The translations under genes were made by a program, and so were the position numbers. A stretch of DNA of 64,000 bases, taken from assembly GCA_019244185.1 (NCBI GenBank), contig JAFATB010000022.1, positions 248,001 to 312,000 on the forward strand. Reading direction: 5' to 3'. Source of the DNA: Acidobacteriota bacterium (GTDB lineage: Bacteria; Acidobacteriota; Thermoanaerobaculia; Gp7-AA8). The notes below the pieces were generated by a model, which saw only the letters and a program-made list of their open reading frames with translations, ran no database searches and was not told where the DNA came from. Positions 51,551 to 59,489 of this stretch are shown here, one piece after another; positions within the stretch are counted from its first letter, which is position 1, and every line of letters begins with the position of its first letter.

Positions 51551-52612
51551 GTGCCGCCCACCTCTTCTTCCCCGATCCGCGCGCTGGTCATCGATGACTC
51601 GGCCTACAACCGCGTGACGCTCACGCGCATGCTCGAGACCGAGCCGCGCATCAGCGTCGTGGGCACCGCGGTCAACGGCGAAGACGGGATCAAGCAGGTG
51701 ATGAAGCTGCGGCCCGACGTGATCACGCTCGATCTCGAGATGCCGATCATGGACGGCTTCGCGTTCCTGCGCTGGCTGATGGCGAACCTGCCCACCGCGG
51801 TCATCGCCGTGTCGTCGCGCGCGAGCGACCGCAGCGTGTTCAAGGCGCTCGAGCTCGGCGCGCTCGACTTCATCGCCAAACCGGGCGGCCGCGTCTCGCC
51901 GCGTCTCGAGGAAATCGAAAAGGATCTCGTTTCGAAAGTGATGCAGGTGGCGGAGCTCTCGATGGAGAACCTCCGCCGCCGCGCGCAGGAAGAAGAAGCC
52001 GCGCCGTCGACGCCGGCGACGATGCCCGACAGCTGTCCGAAAGGCGTGCAGCTCATCGCCATCGGCTGCTCGACCGGCGGTCCGCCCGCGCTGCAGCATC
52101 TCTTTCAGTCGATGCCGCAGCTGCCGGTGCCGTTCGTCGTCGCACAGCACATGCCGCCGACGTTCACGCGCCTCTTCGCCGAACGGGTCAACAAGTTGAC
52201 TGCTTTCGAAGTGAAGGAAGGCCACGACGGCGAGATGCTCGTGCCGGGCACCGTCTACATCGCGCCGGGCGGCATGCAGAGCGAGGTGCGCCGCACCGGC
52301 GAGGCGCTGCAGCTGCGCGTCACGCCGGCGGGGAGCGGCGATCTGTACGCGCCGTCGGTCGACCGCCTCTTCCGCAGCGCGAGCGATGCGTGCCGCGAGC
52401 GGCTCGTCGCGGTGATCATGACGGGCATGGGCGACGACGGTTCGGAGGCGATCCGCGACGTGCACGATCGCGGCGGAAAGACGATCGCGGAGTCGGCCGA
52501 AAGCGCGATCATCTTCGGCATGCCGTCCGAGGCGATCAAGACCGGAGCGGTGGACGAAGTGCTGCCGCTCGCGCAGATCGGCAACGCCATCCAGCGCCTC
52601 TGCATGGGTTGA
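51551..52612 (+). CDS. cheB: Chemotaxis response regulator / protein-glutamate methylesterase CheB
   Basis: 353 residues from GTG 51551; GTG 51542 in the same frame would add three residues. Receiver with VIDDSAYNR and phospho-Asp61 in DVITLDLEMPIMDG. C-terminal methylesterase with the catalytic Ser in AIGCSTGGPPAL, His in VAQHMPPTFT and Asp in MTGMGDDGSEA. It removes methyl groups added by CheR and can deamidate receptors. All active residues are present. Confidence 0.93.
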   Translation: MPPTSSSPIRALVIDDSAYNRVTLTRMLETEPRISVVGTAVNGEDGIKQVMKLRPDVITLDLEMPIMDGFAFLRWLMANLPTAVIAVSSRASDRSVFKALELGALDFIAKPGGRVSPRLEEIEKDLVSKVMQVAELSMENLRRRAQEEEAAPSTPATMPDSCPKGVQLIAIGCSTGGPPALQHLFQSMPQLPVPFVVAQHMPPTFTRLFAERVNKLTAFEVKEGHDGEMLVPGTVYIAPGGMQSEVRRTGEALQLRVTPAGSGDLYAPSVDRLFRSASDACRERLVAVIMTGMGDDGSEAIRDVHDRGGKTIAESAESAIIFGMPSEAIKTGAVDEVLPLAQIGNAIQRLCMG

Positions 52613-52701
52613 GCGGCGTTACGCCGAATCGCAACAACTTCCTGTTCGCCCGCTCACGACGCTGTGCTACATTCAGCCGACTCGCGCGGGTCCCACGAGA
52701 G

Positions 52702-53505
52702 ATGAGCGAAGAACAAAGAGCGGAAAAGTTCCTGGAGCTGTTCAACAAGGGCAAGGAGTTCACCGAGGAATTGCTTCGGGAGAACCAGCGCCTGCGTTAC
52801 CGGCTCGCGGCGCTCGAGACCGAATCGGTCGCGCCGGAGGAAGTGCAGCGCCTGCGCGAGCAGATCTCGCAGCTCACCGAGGAGAACCGCCGCATCCAGC
52901 AGCGCTTCCGCGAAGTCGAGGAAGAGAACAAGGACTTCGCGAACCGCTACATCGAGATCGAAGAGCAGAACAACAACCTCGCGAACCTCTACGTCGCGAG
53001 CTATCAGCTCCATTCGACGCTCGACTTCCGCGAGGTCATTCAGATCGTCCAGGAGATCATCATCAATCTCGTCGGCGCGGAGGCGTTCGCGATCCTCCTG
53101 CTCGACGAGAAGACGAACGAGCTCAAAGCGATCGCGTACGAGGGCGAAGACGTCATGCCCGGCGTTGACGCGATCTCCACGCGCCTCGGCGAAGGCGTGC
53201 TCGGCACGGTCGCGAAGACCGGCGAGAGCTACTACGTGAACCAGGACGTCGAGGGCGGCGCCATCACCATCGACAAGCCGCTCGCCGCCGTGCCGCTGAA
53301 GATCAAGGAGCACGTGATCGGTCTCATCGTGATCTACAAGCTCCTCCAGCAAAAAGACTCGTTCTCGGCCGTCGACTACGAGCTCTTCTCGCTGCTGGCC
53401 GCGCACGCCGCGACCGCGATCTTCTCATCCAAACTCTATTCGCAGTCCGAGAGGAAGCTGAACACGATCCAGAGCTTCCTCGATCTGCTCACGACGACAA
53501 GTTAG
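52702..53505 (+). CDS. Coiled-coil plus GAF-domain signalling protein
   Basis: 267 residues from ATG 52702 (GAGAG upstream; TACATT near 52665 may be its -10). Residues ~1-95 form a heptad-rich coiled coil (FTEELLRENQRLRYRLAALETE, EEVQRLREQISQLTEENRRIQQRFREVEEENKDF), and ~100-260 a GAF domain (STLDFREVIQIVQEIIINLVGAEAFAILLLDEK, GEGVLGTVAKTGESYYVNQDV, PLKIKEHVIGLIVIYK). A soluble sensor of the type that could feed CheA through coiled-coil contacts. It sits between cheB and a cheY. Confidence 0.75.
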   Translation: MSEEQRAEKFLELFNKGKEFTEELLRENQRLRYRLAALETESVAPEEVQRLREQISQLTEENRRIQQRFREVEEENKDFANRYIEIEEQNNNLANLYVASYQLHSTLDFREVIQIVQEIIINLVGAEAFAILLLDEKTNELKAIAYEGEDVMPGVDAISTRLGEGVLGTVAKTGESYYVNQDVEGGAITIDKPLAAVPLKIKEHVIGLIVIYKLLQQKDSFSAVDYELFSLLAAHAATAIFSSKLYSQSERKLNTIQSFLDLLTTTS

Positions 53506-53524
53506 GTAAGAAGAGGTTCGACCG

Positions 53525-53908
53525 GTGGGGATGGAGAACGCCAATTTTCTGGTCGTCGAAGACTCGCCGACCATGCGGCAGTTGATCTCGTTTTCCTTGA
53601 AGCGTTTCAAGAACGCGAAGATCATCGAGGCGGTCGACGGCGTCGACGCGCTGAAGAAATTGTCCGGTCCCGACAAGATCGATCTGATCCTCACCGACAT
53701 CAACATGCCGGTGATGGACGGACTGAAGCTCGTGTCGCTCGTCCGCCAAAACTCGCAGCTCCGGAACATCCCGATCATCATCATCACCACCGAGGGTGCG
53801 GAAGAGGATCGCGAGCGCGGCCTGGCGCTCGGCGCGAACGCGTACATCAGCAAGCCGATCCAGAGCTCGCATCTGATCAAGACCATCTCCGAGCTGCTCT
53901 CGGTCTGA
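53525..53908 (+). CDS. CheY-like response regulator (second)
   Basis: 127 residues from GTG 53525, with AAGAGG 8 nt upstream; ATG 53531 is an alternative. Receiver with LVVEDSPTMRQLI, phospho-Asp58 in LILTDINMPVMDGL, IIIITTEGAEED and AYISKPIQ (conserved Lys). No output domain. Paralogue of the cheY at 41906 and last gene of the cluster. Confidence 0.9.
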   Translation: MGMENANFLVVEDSPTMRQLISFSLKRFKNAKIIEAVDGVDALKKLSGPDKIDLILTDINMPVMDGLKLVSLVRQNSQLRNIPIIIITTEGAEEDRERGLALGANAYISKPIQSSHLIKTISELLSV

Positions 53909-53912
53909 GGCG

Positions 53913-55307
53913 ATGTCGCGCGAGCGGCGCATCGGTCTGCTCGCGGTTTCCGGCGGTCTTCTTTTCCTCGCAGCGCGCATTCCGCTGCTGGTCGTGCGTC
54001 CGGCGTTCTACGACGAGCGCTTCACGATGTGGCTCGTCGCGCAGTCGCCGTCGCAGATTCTGGCCGCGCTGCGGCACGACTCGGGGCCGCCGCTGTATTA
54101 CCTCCTCGTGCATTTCCTCGGCGCTCGGTCGCTCGTCGCGATCCGCGCGATCTCGTTGGTCGCGGCGGCGGGAGCGTGGATCGCGATTGCATGCGCGCGG
54201 AGAGTGGGGGAGTGGCGCTGGCTGGCGTGCATCGCGCTGGCGGTGTACCCGCCGGCGGCGCTCATGGCCATCGACGCTCGCGCGTACGCGCTCTGCGCGC
54301 TCTTCGTGACGCTCGCGCTCGTGGCGTGGGACGCCGGACGCGTCGACCTCGCGGCGCTCGCGCTCGTGGGCGCGGCGTACACGCACGACTACGCGTTCTT
54401 CTTTTTCCCGCTGCTGCTTGTGGCGGCGCGTGAGCGTCGCGTACGCGCGGCACTCGCGTTCCTCGGAGCGACGATCCTCGCGATTCCGGCGCTCTTGCTC
54501 GCGCGCGTGCAGCCGGCGGAGGCGATCGCGTGGCTGCGCGAGCTGCAACTGCCGCCGTGGCAGCCGCTGCTGAACGTGAGCTTCGCGGGGCGCTACGCGC
54601 AATCGCTCTTTCCGCCGTCGCCACCGATCGTCGTCGCGATTGCGCTGGCGATCGTCATCACGGCGGCGGTCTGCTCGCGTTCGCGTGCATTCGCGGTGGC
54701 GGTGGCGATTCCGCTGGCGTGCGCGATCGGTTTCTCGCTCGCCGGACATGGCGTGTACTTTCCGCTGCGCTTCGAGTCGGTGCTCGCGCCGGCGTTCGTG
54801 TTGTGGTTCGCGGCGGCGCTCGGGCGTTGTTCGCCGCGCATGCGGCTCGTGCTCTTCGGCGGCACGGTCGCGATCGGCGCGTGCACGATTGCGAACGGGA
54901 TTCGCGACCTCGCGAGTCGCCCGAGCGATCCGTTCGCACTCGCGGCGCGCGCAGCCGTCGCGCATGTCGCGCCGCGGGAGCCGCTCGTGGCGAGCGGCTT
55001 TCTCTGGCTGGAAACGGTTTCCGCGGGACGCGCGAACGCGATCGCGTTGCCGCGCGAACAGGCCGTGCATCCCGGCTGGCGGGCGAGGAACGGCGTGACG
55101 GCGAGCGAGCTCGACGCGCTGCCGGACGACTTCGTCTGGCTCGGCGAACGCGGCGCGCCGGAACTGCGCGCGCTCGCGTCGCGGTTCGCGCTGCAGCGTC
55201 TTTACGTGAGTCCCGAGGCGCTCGTGCTGCGCGCGAGGCGCCCGCGGGCATTTCCACGCTTGACCGGTACGTTACACTCTGACGCGCATGCCCCACTTCA
55301 TTACTGA
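53913..55307 (+). CDS. Membrane glycosyltransferase (ArnT/PMT-like, GT-C fold)
   Basis: 464 residues; starts 4 nt after cheY. Ten to eleven membrane spans, with the short loop-1 motif FYDERFTMW (D-E acidic pair that binds polyprenyl-phosphate sugar in GT-C enzymes), then SGPPLYYLLVHFLGARS and later spans. Weak family signal; the C-terminal ~90 residues are soluble (LVASGFLWLETVSAGRANA, LPDDFVWLGERGAPEL). It probably adds a sugar or amino-sugar on the periplasmic side of a lipid or protein. It overlaps the ferredoxin gene by 20 bp. Confidence 0.65.
   Translation: MSRERRIGLLAVSGGLLFLAARIPLLVVRPAFYDERFTMWLVAQSPSQILAALRHDSGPPLYYLLVHFLGARSLVAIRAISLVAAAGAWIAIACARRVGEWRWLACIALAVYPPAALMAIDARAYALCALFVTLALVAWDAGRVDLAALALVGAAYTHDYAFFFFPLLLVAARERRVRAALAFLGATILAIPALLLARVQPAEAIAWLRELQLPPWQPLLNVSFAGRYAQSLFPPSPPIVVAIALAIVITAAVCSRSRAFAVAVAIPLACAIGFSLAGHGVYFPLRFESVLAPAFVLWFAAALGRCSPRMRLVLFGGTVAIGACTIANGIRDLASRPSDPFALAARAAVAHVAPREPLVASGFLWLETVSAGRANAIALPREQAVHPGWRARNGVTASELDALPDDFVWLGERGAPELRALASRFALQRLYVSPEALVLRARRPRAFPRLTGTLHSDAHAPLHY
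55273..55278 (+). promoter_or_regulatory. -10-like TACACT, 9 nt before ATG 55288
   Basis: TACACT in the 3' end of the preceding gene, 9 nt before the ferredoxin ATG, without a ribosome site. The nearby TTGACC (55260) is only 7 bp away and cannot serve as the -35. Confidence 0.35.
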
Positions 55308-55761
55308 CAAGTGCATCGGCTGCTCGGTCTGCGAGATCAAGTGCCCGACGAACACGATCTGGGGTGAGAGCAAGGGCCAGTACTACATCCATCCCGAGCG
55401 CTGCATCGACTGCTCGGTCTGCGGCATCTACTGCCCGGTCGACGCGATCCAGAACCAGCACGGCACGTTCATCAACCGCATCAAGCCGAAGGACATCCCC
55501 AAGGCGCAGGTCATCAAAGACCTCTGCACCGGCTGCGAGTTCTGCGTCGACATCTGCCCGTTCGAATGCATCCGCATGATCGACGCGGACGACGAGACGC
55601 TCGCGAACCACTACAAGATCGCCTTCGTCGACAAGAACAAATGCGTCGCCTGCCGCCTCTGCGAGAGCGTCTGCGACAAAGACGCGATCGTCGTCCCCGA
55701 AGCGCCGACGCAGCTCAAGACATACCTGCCGGACTTTGTGGTGATGGGAACGGGGAGATGA
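55288..55761 (+). CDS. Ferredoxin-type iron-sulfur protein with four [4Fe-4S] motifs
   Basis: 157 residues. Four CxxCxxxCP-type motifs: CIGCSVCEIKCP, CIDCSVCGIYCP, CTGCEFCVDICP and CVACRLCESVCD, with 16 cysteines in all, so two double-cluster modules. No signal peptide or membrane span. It may pass electrons in the cytoplasm or sit on a membrane complex; no partner oxidoreductase is in the window, although the bc operon follows after 139 bp. It is followed by the third heptamer palindrome. Confidence 0.85.
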   Translation: MPHFITDKCIGCSVCEIKCPTNTIWGESKGQYYIHPERCIDCSVCGIYCPVDAIQNQHGTFINRIKPKDIPKAQVIKDLCTGCEFCVDICPFECIRMIDADDETLANHYKIAFVDKNKCVACRLCESVCDKDAIVVPEAPTQLKTYLPDFVVMGTGR

Positions 55762-55772
55762 GTAAGAAAGAT

Positions 55773-55882
55773 GAATGAAGAACGCAGAACGCAGAATGAA
55801 GAATTGAGAAAGAGGATCGCGCGCGCGCAACGCGCGCGCCACCACAATTCTTCATTCTTCATTCTGCGTTCTTCATTCTTCA
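55773..55882. repeat. Heptamer-built palindromic element, copy 3
   Basis: Left: GAATGAA, two GAACGCA, GAATGAA, GAATTGA (55773-55807). Centre: alternating GC arms around CAA (55819-55839). Right: TTCTTCA, TTCTTCA, TTCTGCG, two TTCTTCA (55848-55882). Shares the segment GCGCGCCACCACA and the heptamer core with copy 2. Between the ferredoxin stop and the next ATG. Confidence 0.9.
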
Positions 55883-55900
55883 TTCGCTTCTAACCCCCGC

Positions 55901-56752
55901 ATGTCCGACGTCCCCAAAGAGTCTCCCCGCGCCATCCTCTTCCAATTCGTCTTCTTTCCCCTCGGCATCGTCGCCGTCGCGGTCGGGATCTTTTTTCTGT
56001 TCGGCAAGCTCGCGTCGGACGAGCAGACGGTGCCGGATTACCTCAATGAGGTCCGCAGCGGCGGGCGGCACGAGCGGTGGCAGGCGGCGTATCAGCTCTC
56101 GCAGCTGATCAACGCGGGGCAGGCGAAGAAGTATCCGCATCTGGTCGACGACGTCGAGGCGGCGTATCGCGACGCGAAAGGCGACGATCCGCGCATCCGG
56201 CGCTACCTCAGCATGGTCCTCGGCAATCTCGGCGACCGGCGCGCGACGCCGCTGCTCGTCGAGGCGCTCGGCGATCCCGATCCCGAGACGCGCATTTATG
56301 CCGCACTGGCGCTCGGACGTCTGCGCGATCCGGCCGCCGTTCCGCCGCTCCTGAAGTCCTTCTCGACCGACGAGCGGGACATCCGGAAAGCCGATGCGTA
56401 CGCGCTCGGCGAGATCGGCGACGCGCGCGCGGTGCCGGCGCTCGAAACCGCGCTCAACGACGAGATCGCCGACGTCCGCTACAACGCCGCGATCGCGCTG
56501 GCGCGCTTCGGCGATACGCACGCGATCGGCGTCGTGCGCGAGATGCTCGATCGCTCGCGTCTCGATCGCGTGGCCGCGATGCGACCCGATCAGAAAGAGG
56601 AGATCGTGCTCGCCGCGATTCCGGCGCTGCTCAAGATCGCGCCCGAAGAAGTGCCCGCGCTGCTCGGACCGCTCGCCGAAAAAGATCCGTCGCTGCAGGT
56701 GCGCGCGGCCGCGAAGCAGGCCCTCGCCGAACGCGCCGCCGCGACGCGCTGA
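55901..56752 (+). CDS. Membrane-anchored HEAT-repeat protein
   Basis: 283 residues. N-terminal membrane anchor (ILFQFVFFPLGIVAVAVGIFFLFG) then HEAT/PBS-lyase-like repeats (RRYLSMVLGNLGDRRATPLLVEALGDPDPETRIYAALALGRLRD; ADAYALGEIGDARAVPALETAL; VRYNAAIALARFGDTHAIGVV). Topology not certain. Such proteins often precede Rieske/cytochrome b genes in high-G+C phyla, suggesting an assembly factor for the bc complex. Located 78 bp before the Rieske gene, which has its own promoter. Confidence 0.8.
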   Translation: MSDVPKESPRAILFQFVFFPLGIVAVAVGIFFLFGKLASDEQTVPDYLNEVRSGGRHERWQAAYQLSQLINAGQAKKYPHLVDDVEAAYRDAKGDDPRIRRYLSMVLGNLGDRRATPLLVEALGDPDPETRIYAALALGRLRDPAAVPPLLKSFSTDERDIRKADAYALGEIGDARAVPALETALNDEIADVRYNAAIALARFGDTHAIGVVREMLDRSRLDRVAAMRPDQKEEIVLAAIPALLKIAPEEVPALLGPLAEKDPSLQVRAAAKQALAERAAATR

Positions 56753-56769
56753 CGAGCGCGTCAACGGCA

Positions 56770-56798
56770 TTGACAGTCTTTCCGTTTTCACCGATAGT
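56770..56798 (+). promoter_or_regulatory. Sigma70-type promoter of the bc operon
   Basis: TTGACA (56770-56775), 17-bp spacer, GATAGT (56793-56798), predicting a start near 56805, 26 nt before the Rieske ATG. A TGACG-AGCG-CGTCA inverted repeat lies just upstream at 56751-56764. Confidence 0.6.
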
Positions 56799-56830
56799 TG
56801 CGCGACCGTAATCCGTCTCAGAAATCTTGC

Positions 56831-57403
56831 ATGTCTGAGCCCATCACGCCCTATCAGGTGGCCCCGAAAACTCCGCTCGCGGGGAGTGCCGCGTCGGAGA
56901 TTCGCGAGCAGGGGGAGATGACCCGCCGCTCGTTCCCGCTGGTGCTCACCACGGCGTGGGCCGCGCTCGCGGCGGCGGTCGGCGGACTGACCACCATCTT
57001 CGTCCGCTTCCTCTTCCCGAACGTCCTCTTCGAGCCCGTGCAGAAGTTCAAGGCCGGCTTTCCCGCCGATTACTCGGTGGGCGAAGTCGACGAGCGCTGG
57101 AAGGACAAGTACGGCATCTGGATGGTGCGCAATCAGGAGATGATGTACGCGCTCATCACGACGTGCACGCATCTCGGCTGCACGCCGAACTGGCTGCCGT
57201 CGCAGAACAAGTTCAAGTGCCCGTGCCACGGGAGCGGCTACTACCGGACCGGCGTCAACTTCGAAGGTCCGGCGCCGCGCCCGCTCGAGCGCGCGAAGAT
57301 TTTCATCGACGCCGCCGACGGCCAGATCGTCGTCGACAAGTCGGTGCAATTCCACCAGGAACGCGGTGAATGGACCAACGCTGATTCCTTTCTAAAAGTC
57401 TAG
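56831..57403 (+). CDS. Rieske [2Fe-2S] protein of the cytochrome bc complex
   Basis: 190 residues from ATG 56831. A twin-arginine-like start region (MTRRSFPLVLTTAWAALAAAVGGLTTIFV) gives one membrane anchor. Cluster ligands are in CTHLGCTPNW and CPCHGSGYYR (C-x-H-x2-C / C-x-C-H type). After it comes the usual Pro loop GPAPRPLERAKI. Accepts electrons from quinol in the bc complex, P side of the membrane. Confidence 0.92.
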   Translation: MSEPITPYQVAPKTPLAGSAASEIREQGEMTRRSFPLVLTTAWAALAAAVGGLTTIFVRFLFPNVLFEPVQKFKAGFPADYSVGEVDERWKDKYGIWMVRNQEMMYALITTCTHLGCTPNWLPSQNKFKCPCHGSGYYRTGVNFEGPAPRPLERAKIFIDAADGQIVVDKSVQFHQERGEWTNADSFLKV

Positions 57404-57429
57404 GTAGCGCGCTGTAACGCGGGGGATGG

Positions 57430-58212
57430 ATGACTCTGAAGCAAGTTCAGGAAGGCATCGTCAACTCTCAGGTCTGGAAGTCGATCTTCCGGGTCGGCAT
57501 CCCCAACACCAACCGCAAGCGCGTCCTGGCCGTCCTCGGCTCCCTCATCCTCCATCTCCATCCCGTCAAAGTGCGCCGCAGCGGCGTGCGCATGAGCTAC
57601 ACGTGGTGCATGGGCGGCACCTCGTTCTTCCTCTTCCTCGTCGAGACGGTCACCGGCCTCTTGCTGATGTTCTACTACCGGCCGACGATCGAATACGCCT
57701 TCACCGACATCATGGACCTGCGCGAGCAGGCGCCGTTCGGGATCATGCGCGAGATGCACCGCTGGGGCGCGCACGCGATGGTCATCGCCGTCTGGCTGCA
57801 CATGTTCCGCGTCTTCATGACCGGTTCGTACAAGCCGCCCCGTGAGTTCAACTGGAACGTCGGCGTCATCCTCCTCGTGCTGACGCTGCTCCTCTCGTTC
57901 ACCGGTTACCTGCTGCCGTGGGATCAGCTCGCGATCTGGGCGATCACGGTCGGCTCGAACATGGCCCGCGCCAGCCCCGGCGCCGGAACGGAAGGGCCGA
58001 TGTCATCACTGATGAAGCTGGGGGACGTGCCGCTGATCCACGCCGGCGACGACGCGCGCTTCGCGCTCATCGCCGGACGCTCGATCGGCGCGGCCACGCT
58101 CCTGCGCTTCTACGTGCTGCACTGCATGGTCATTCCGCTGGCCGCGGGGTTCCTCATGGCCATTCACTTCTGGCGCGTGCGGAAGGACGGAGGGATTTCC
58201 GGCCCGCTGTAG
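57430..58212 (+). CDS. Cytochrome b, N-terminal (b6-like) subunit
   Basis: 260 residues with four membrane spans. YTWCMGGTSFFLFLV...FYYRPT matches cytochrome b6, including a Cys (residue 60) at the place that binds the extra haem c(i)/c(n) covalently in b6f and Bacillus-type complexes. Haem b ligands: EMHRWGAHAMVIAVWLHMFRV (two His 14 apart) and YVLHCMVIPLAAGFLMAIHFW (two His 15 apart). The split into two genes (this and 58234) is also b6f-like. Binds quinol in the membrane. Confidence 0.88.
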   Translation: MTLKQVQEGIVNSQVWKSIFRVGIPNTNRKRVLAVLGSLILHLHPVKVRRSGVRMSYTWCMGGTSFFLFLVETVTGLLLMFYYRPTIEYAFTDIMDLREQAPFGIMREMHRWGAHAMVIAVWLHMFRVFMTGSYKPPREFNWNVGVILLVLTLLLSFTGYLLPWDQLAIWAITVGSNMARASPGAGTEGPMSSLMKLGDVPLIHAGDDARFALIAGRSIGAATLLRFYVLHCMVIPLAAGFLMAIHFWRVRKDGGISGPL

Positions 58213-58233
58213 GGCGGGCCGGAGGAATCGACG

Positions 58234-59457
58234 ATGACGTTCCTCAAAAACTTCATCAACGTCCTGTCGGTCGCGTCCATCTCCTTCATCCTGCTGTCGT
58301 CCGTCTTCGCCATGCTGGTGTACTTCTGTCTGCTCGACGGAAGGGTGAAGACGAAAGGCGGGACGGGCTTCCTCGTCTTCGGCGCGATCCTCGTGGTGGC
58401 CGGACTCTTCGTCCGGCCGCTTCTCTATCTGGCCGTGGCCTACTTCCTCGTGCTGTGGGCGCTCGCGAAGATCGGACCGCGCCTGTGGGAGCCGAAGGTC
58501 GGCAAGTGGCTGCTCATCGCGGGCCTCGGCGGCTTCGCGCTGTCGATGTTCGATCCGAACTTCTACCTGATCGCCGCCAAGCCCGACAACGTGCCGATCG
58601 TGGCGATGATCTTCCTCCTGGCCATCTTCACGTGGATCGCGCTGCGCAAGGCGTATCTCAACGACCACGCCATCCTCGCCGGCGGCATCCCGTACGAGAA
58701 GACCGAGTCGGACGAGAAGCTCTTCACCTGGCCGGATCTCGTCTACACCGAGATGCTCTGCATGATCCTCCTCACCATCGTCATGGTGGTGTGGTCGGTG
58801 GGGCTCCGCGCGCCGCTCGAGGAAGCGGCCAACCCGACGTCGTCTCCCAATCCCGCGAAAGCGCCGTGGTACTTCCTCGGCCTGCAGGAGATGCTGGTCT
58901 ACTTCGACCCGTGGCTCGCCGGCGTGGTGCTGCCGACGCTCATCATCGTCGGGCTGATGGCCATCCCTTACATTGATACCAATCCAAAGGGCAACGGCTA
59001 CTACGCCTTCCGCGAGCGCAAGTGGGAGATCGGCGTCTTCCTCTACGGCTTCCTCGTGCTCTGGTCGTTCCTCATCATCACCGGAACGTTCCTGCGAGGT
59101 CCCAACTGGAACTTCTTCGGGCCCTACGAATACTGGGACCCGAACAAGCTCGAGCCTCTGGTCAACGTCGACCTCTCGGAGCTCGTTTGGGTCAAGCTGA
59201 TGGCGATGCCGCTGCCGAAGCTGTGGGTCATCCGCGAGGCGCCCGGCATCCTTATCGTGCTGCTCTACTTTGCACTCGCGCCCGCGCTCGCCGCGCGGCC
59301 GTTCCGCCGCTTCTATCTCAAGATGGGCGGGCCGCGATACTACGTCGGCGCGTTCCTGTTCCTCTTCATGCTCGCGCTGCCGATCAAGATGGTCCTGCGC
59401 TGGCTGTTCAACCTCAAATACCTCGTGCACATCCAGGAGATCTTTTTCAACATCTGA
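58234..59457 (+). CDS. Cytochrome b, C-terminal (subunit IV-like) part with N-terminal extension
   Basis: 407 residues, much longer than the ~160-residue subunit IV. An N-terminal ~150-residue hydrophobic extension with about four spans precedes the part that matches subunit IV (LRAPLEEAANPTSSPNPAKAPWYFLGLQEMLVYFDPWLAGVVLPTLIIVGLMAIPYID), with KAPWYFL in place of the usual PEWYF quinol-site loop. Further spans follow. It completes cytochrome b. The extra spans may hold subunit contacts with the octahaem cytochrome. Confidence 0.8.
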   Translation: MTFLKNFINVLSVASISFILLSSVFAMLVYFCLLDGRVKTKGGTGFLVFGAILVVAGLFVRPLLYLAVAYFLVLWALAKIGPRLWEPKVGKWLLIAGLGGFALSMFDPNFYLIAAKPDNVPIVAMIFLLAIFTWIALRKAYLNDHAILAGGIPYEKTESDEKLFTWPDLVYTEMLCMILLTIVMVVWSVGLRAPLEEAANPTSSPNPAKAPWYFLGLQEMLVYFDPWLAGVVLPTLIIVGLMAIPYIDTNPKGNGYYAFRERKWEIGVFLYGFLVLWSFLIITGTFLRGPNWNFFGPYEYWDPNKLEPLVNVDLSELVWVKLMAMPLPKLWVIREAPGILIVLLYFALAPALAARPFRRFYLKMGGPRYYVGAFLFLFMLALPIKMVLRWLFNLKYLVHIQEIFFNI

Positions 59458-59489
59458 CCGCGCCCTGACGACGACACTGCACTGACGCG

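Noticed and set aside
55260..55278. TTGACC plus TACACT as a full promoter for the ferredoxin
   Set aside because: The two hexamers are only 7 bp apart, far too close for a sigma70 promoter. Only the -10-like part is kept as a weak feature.
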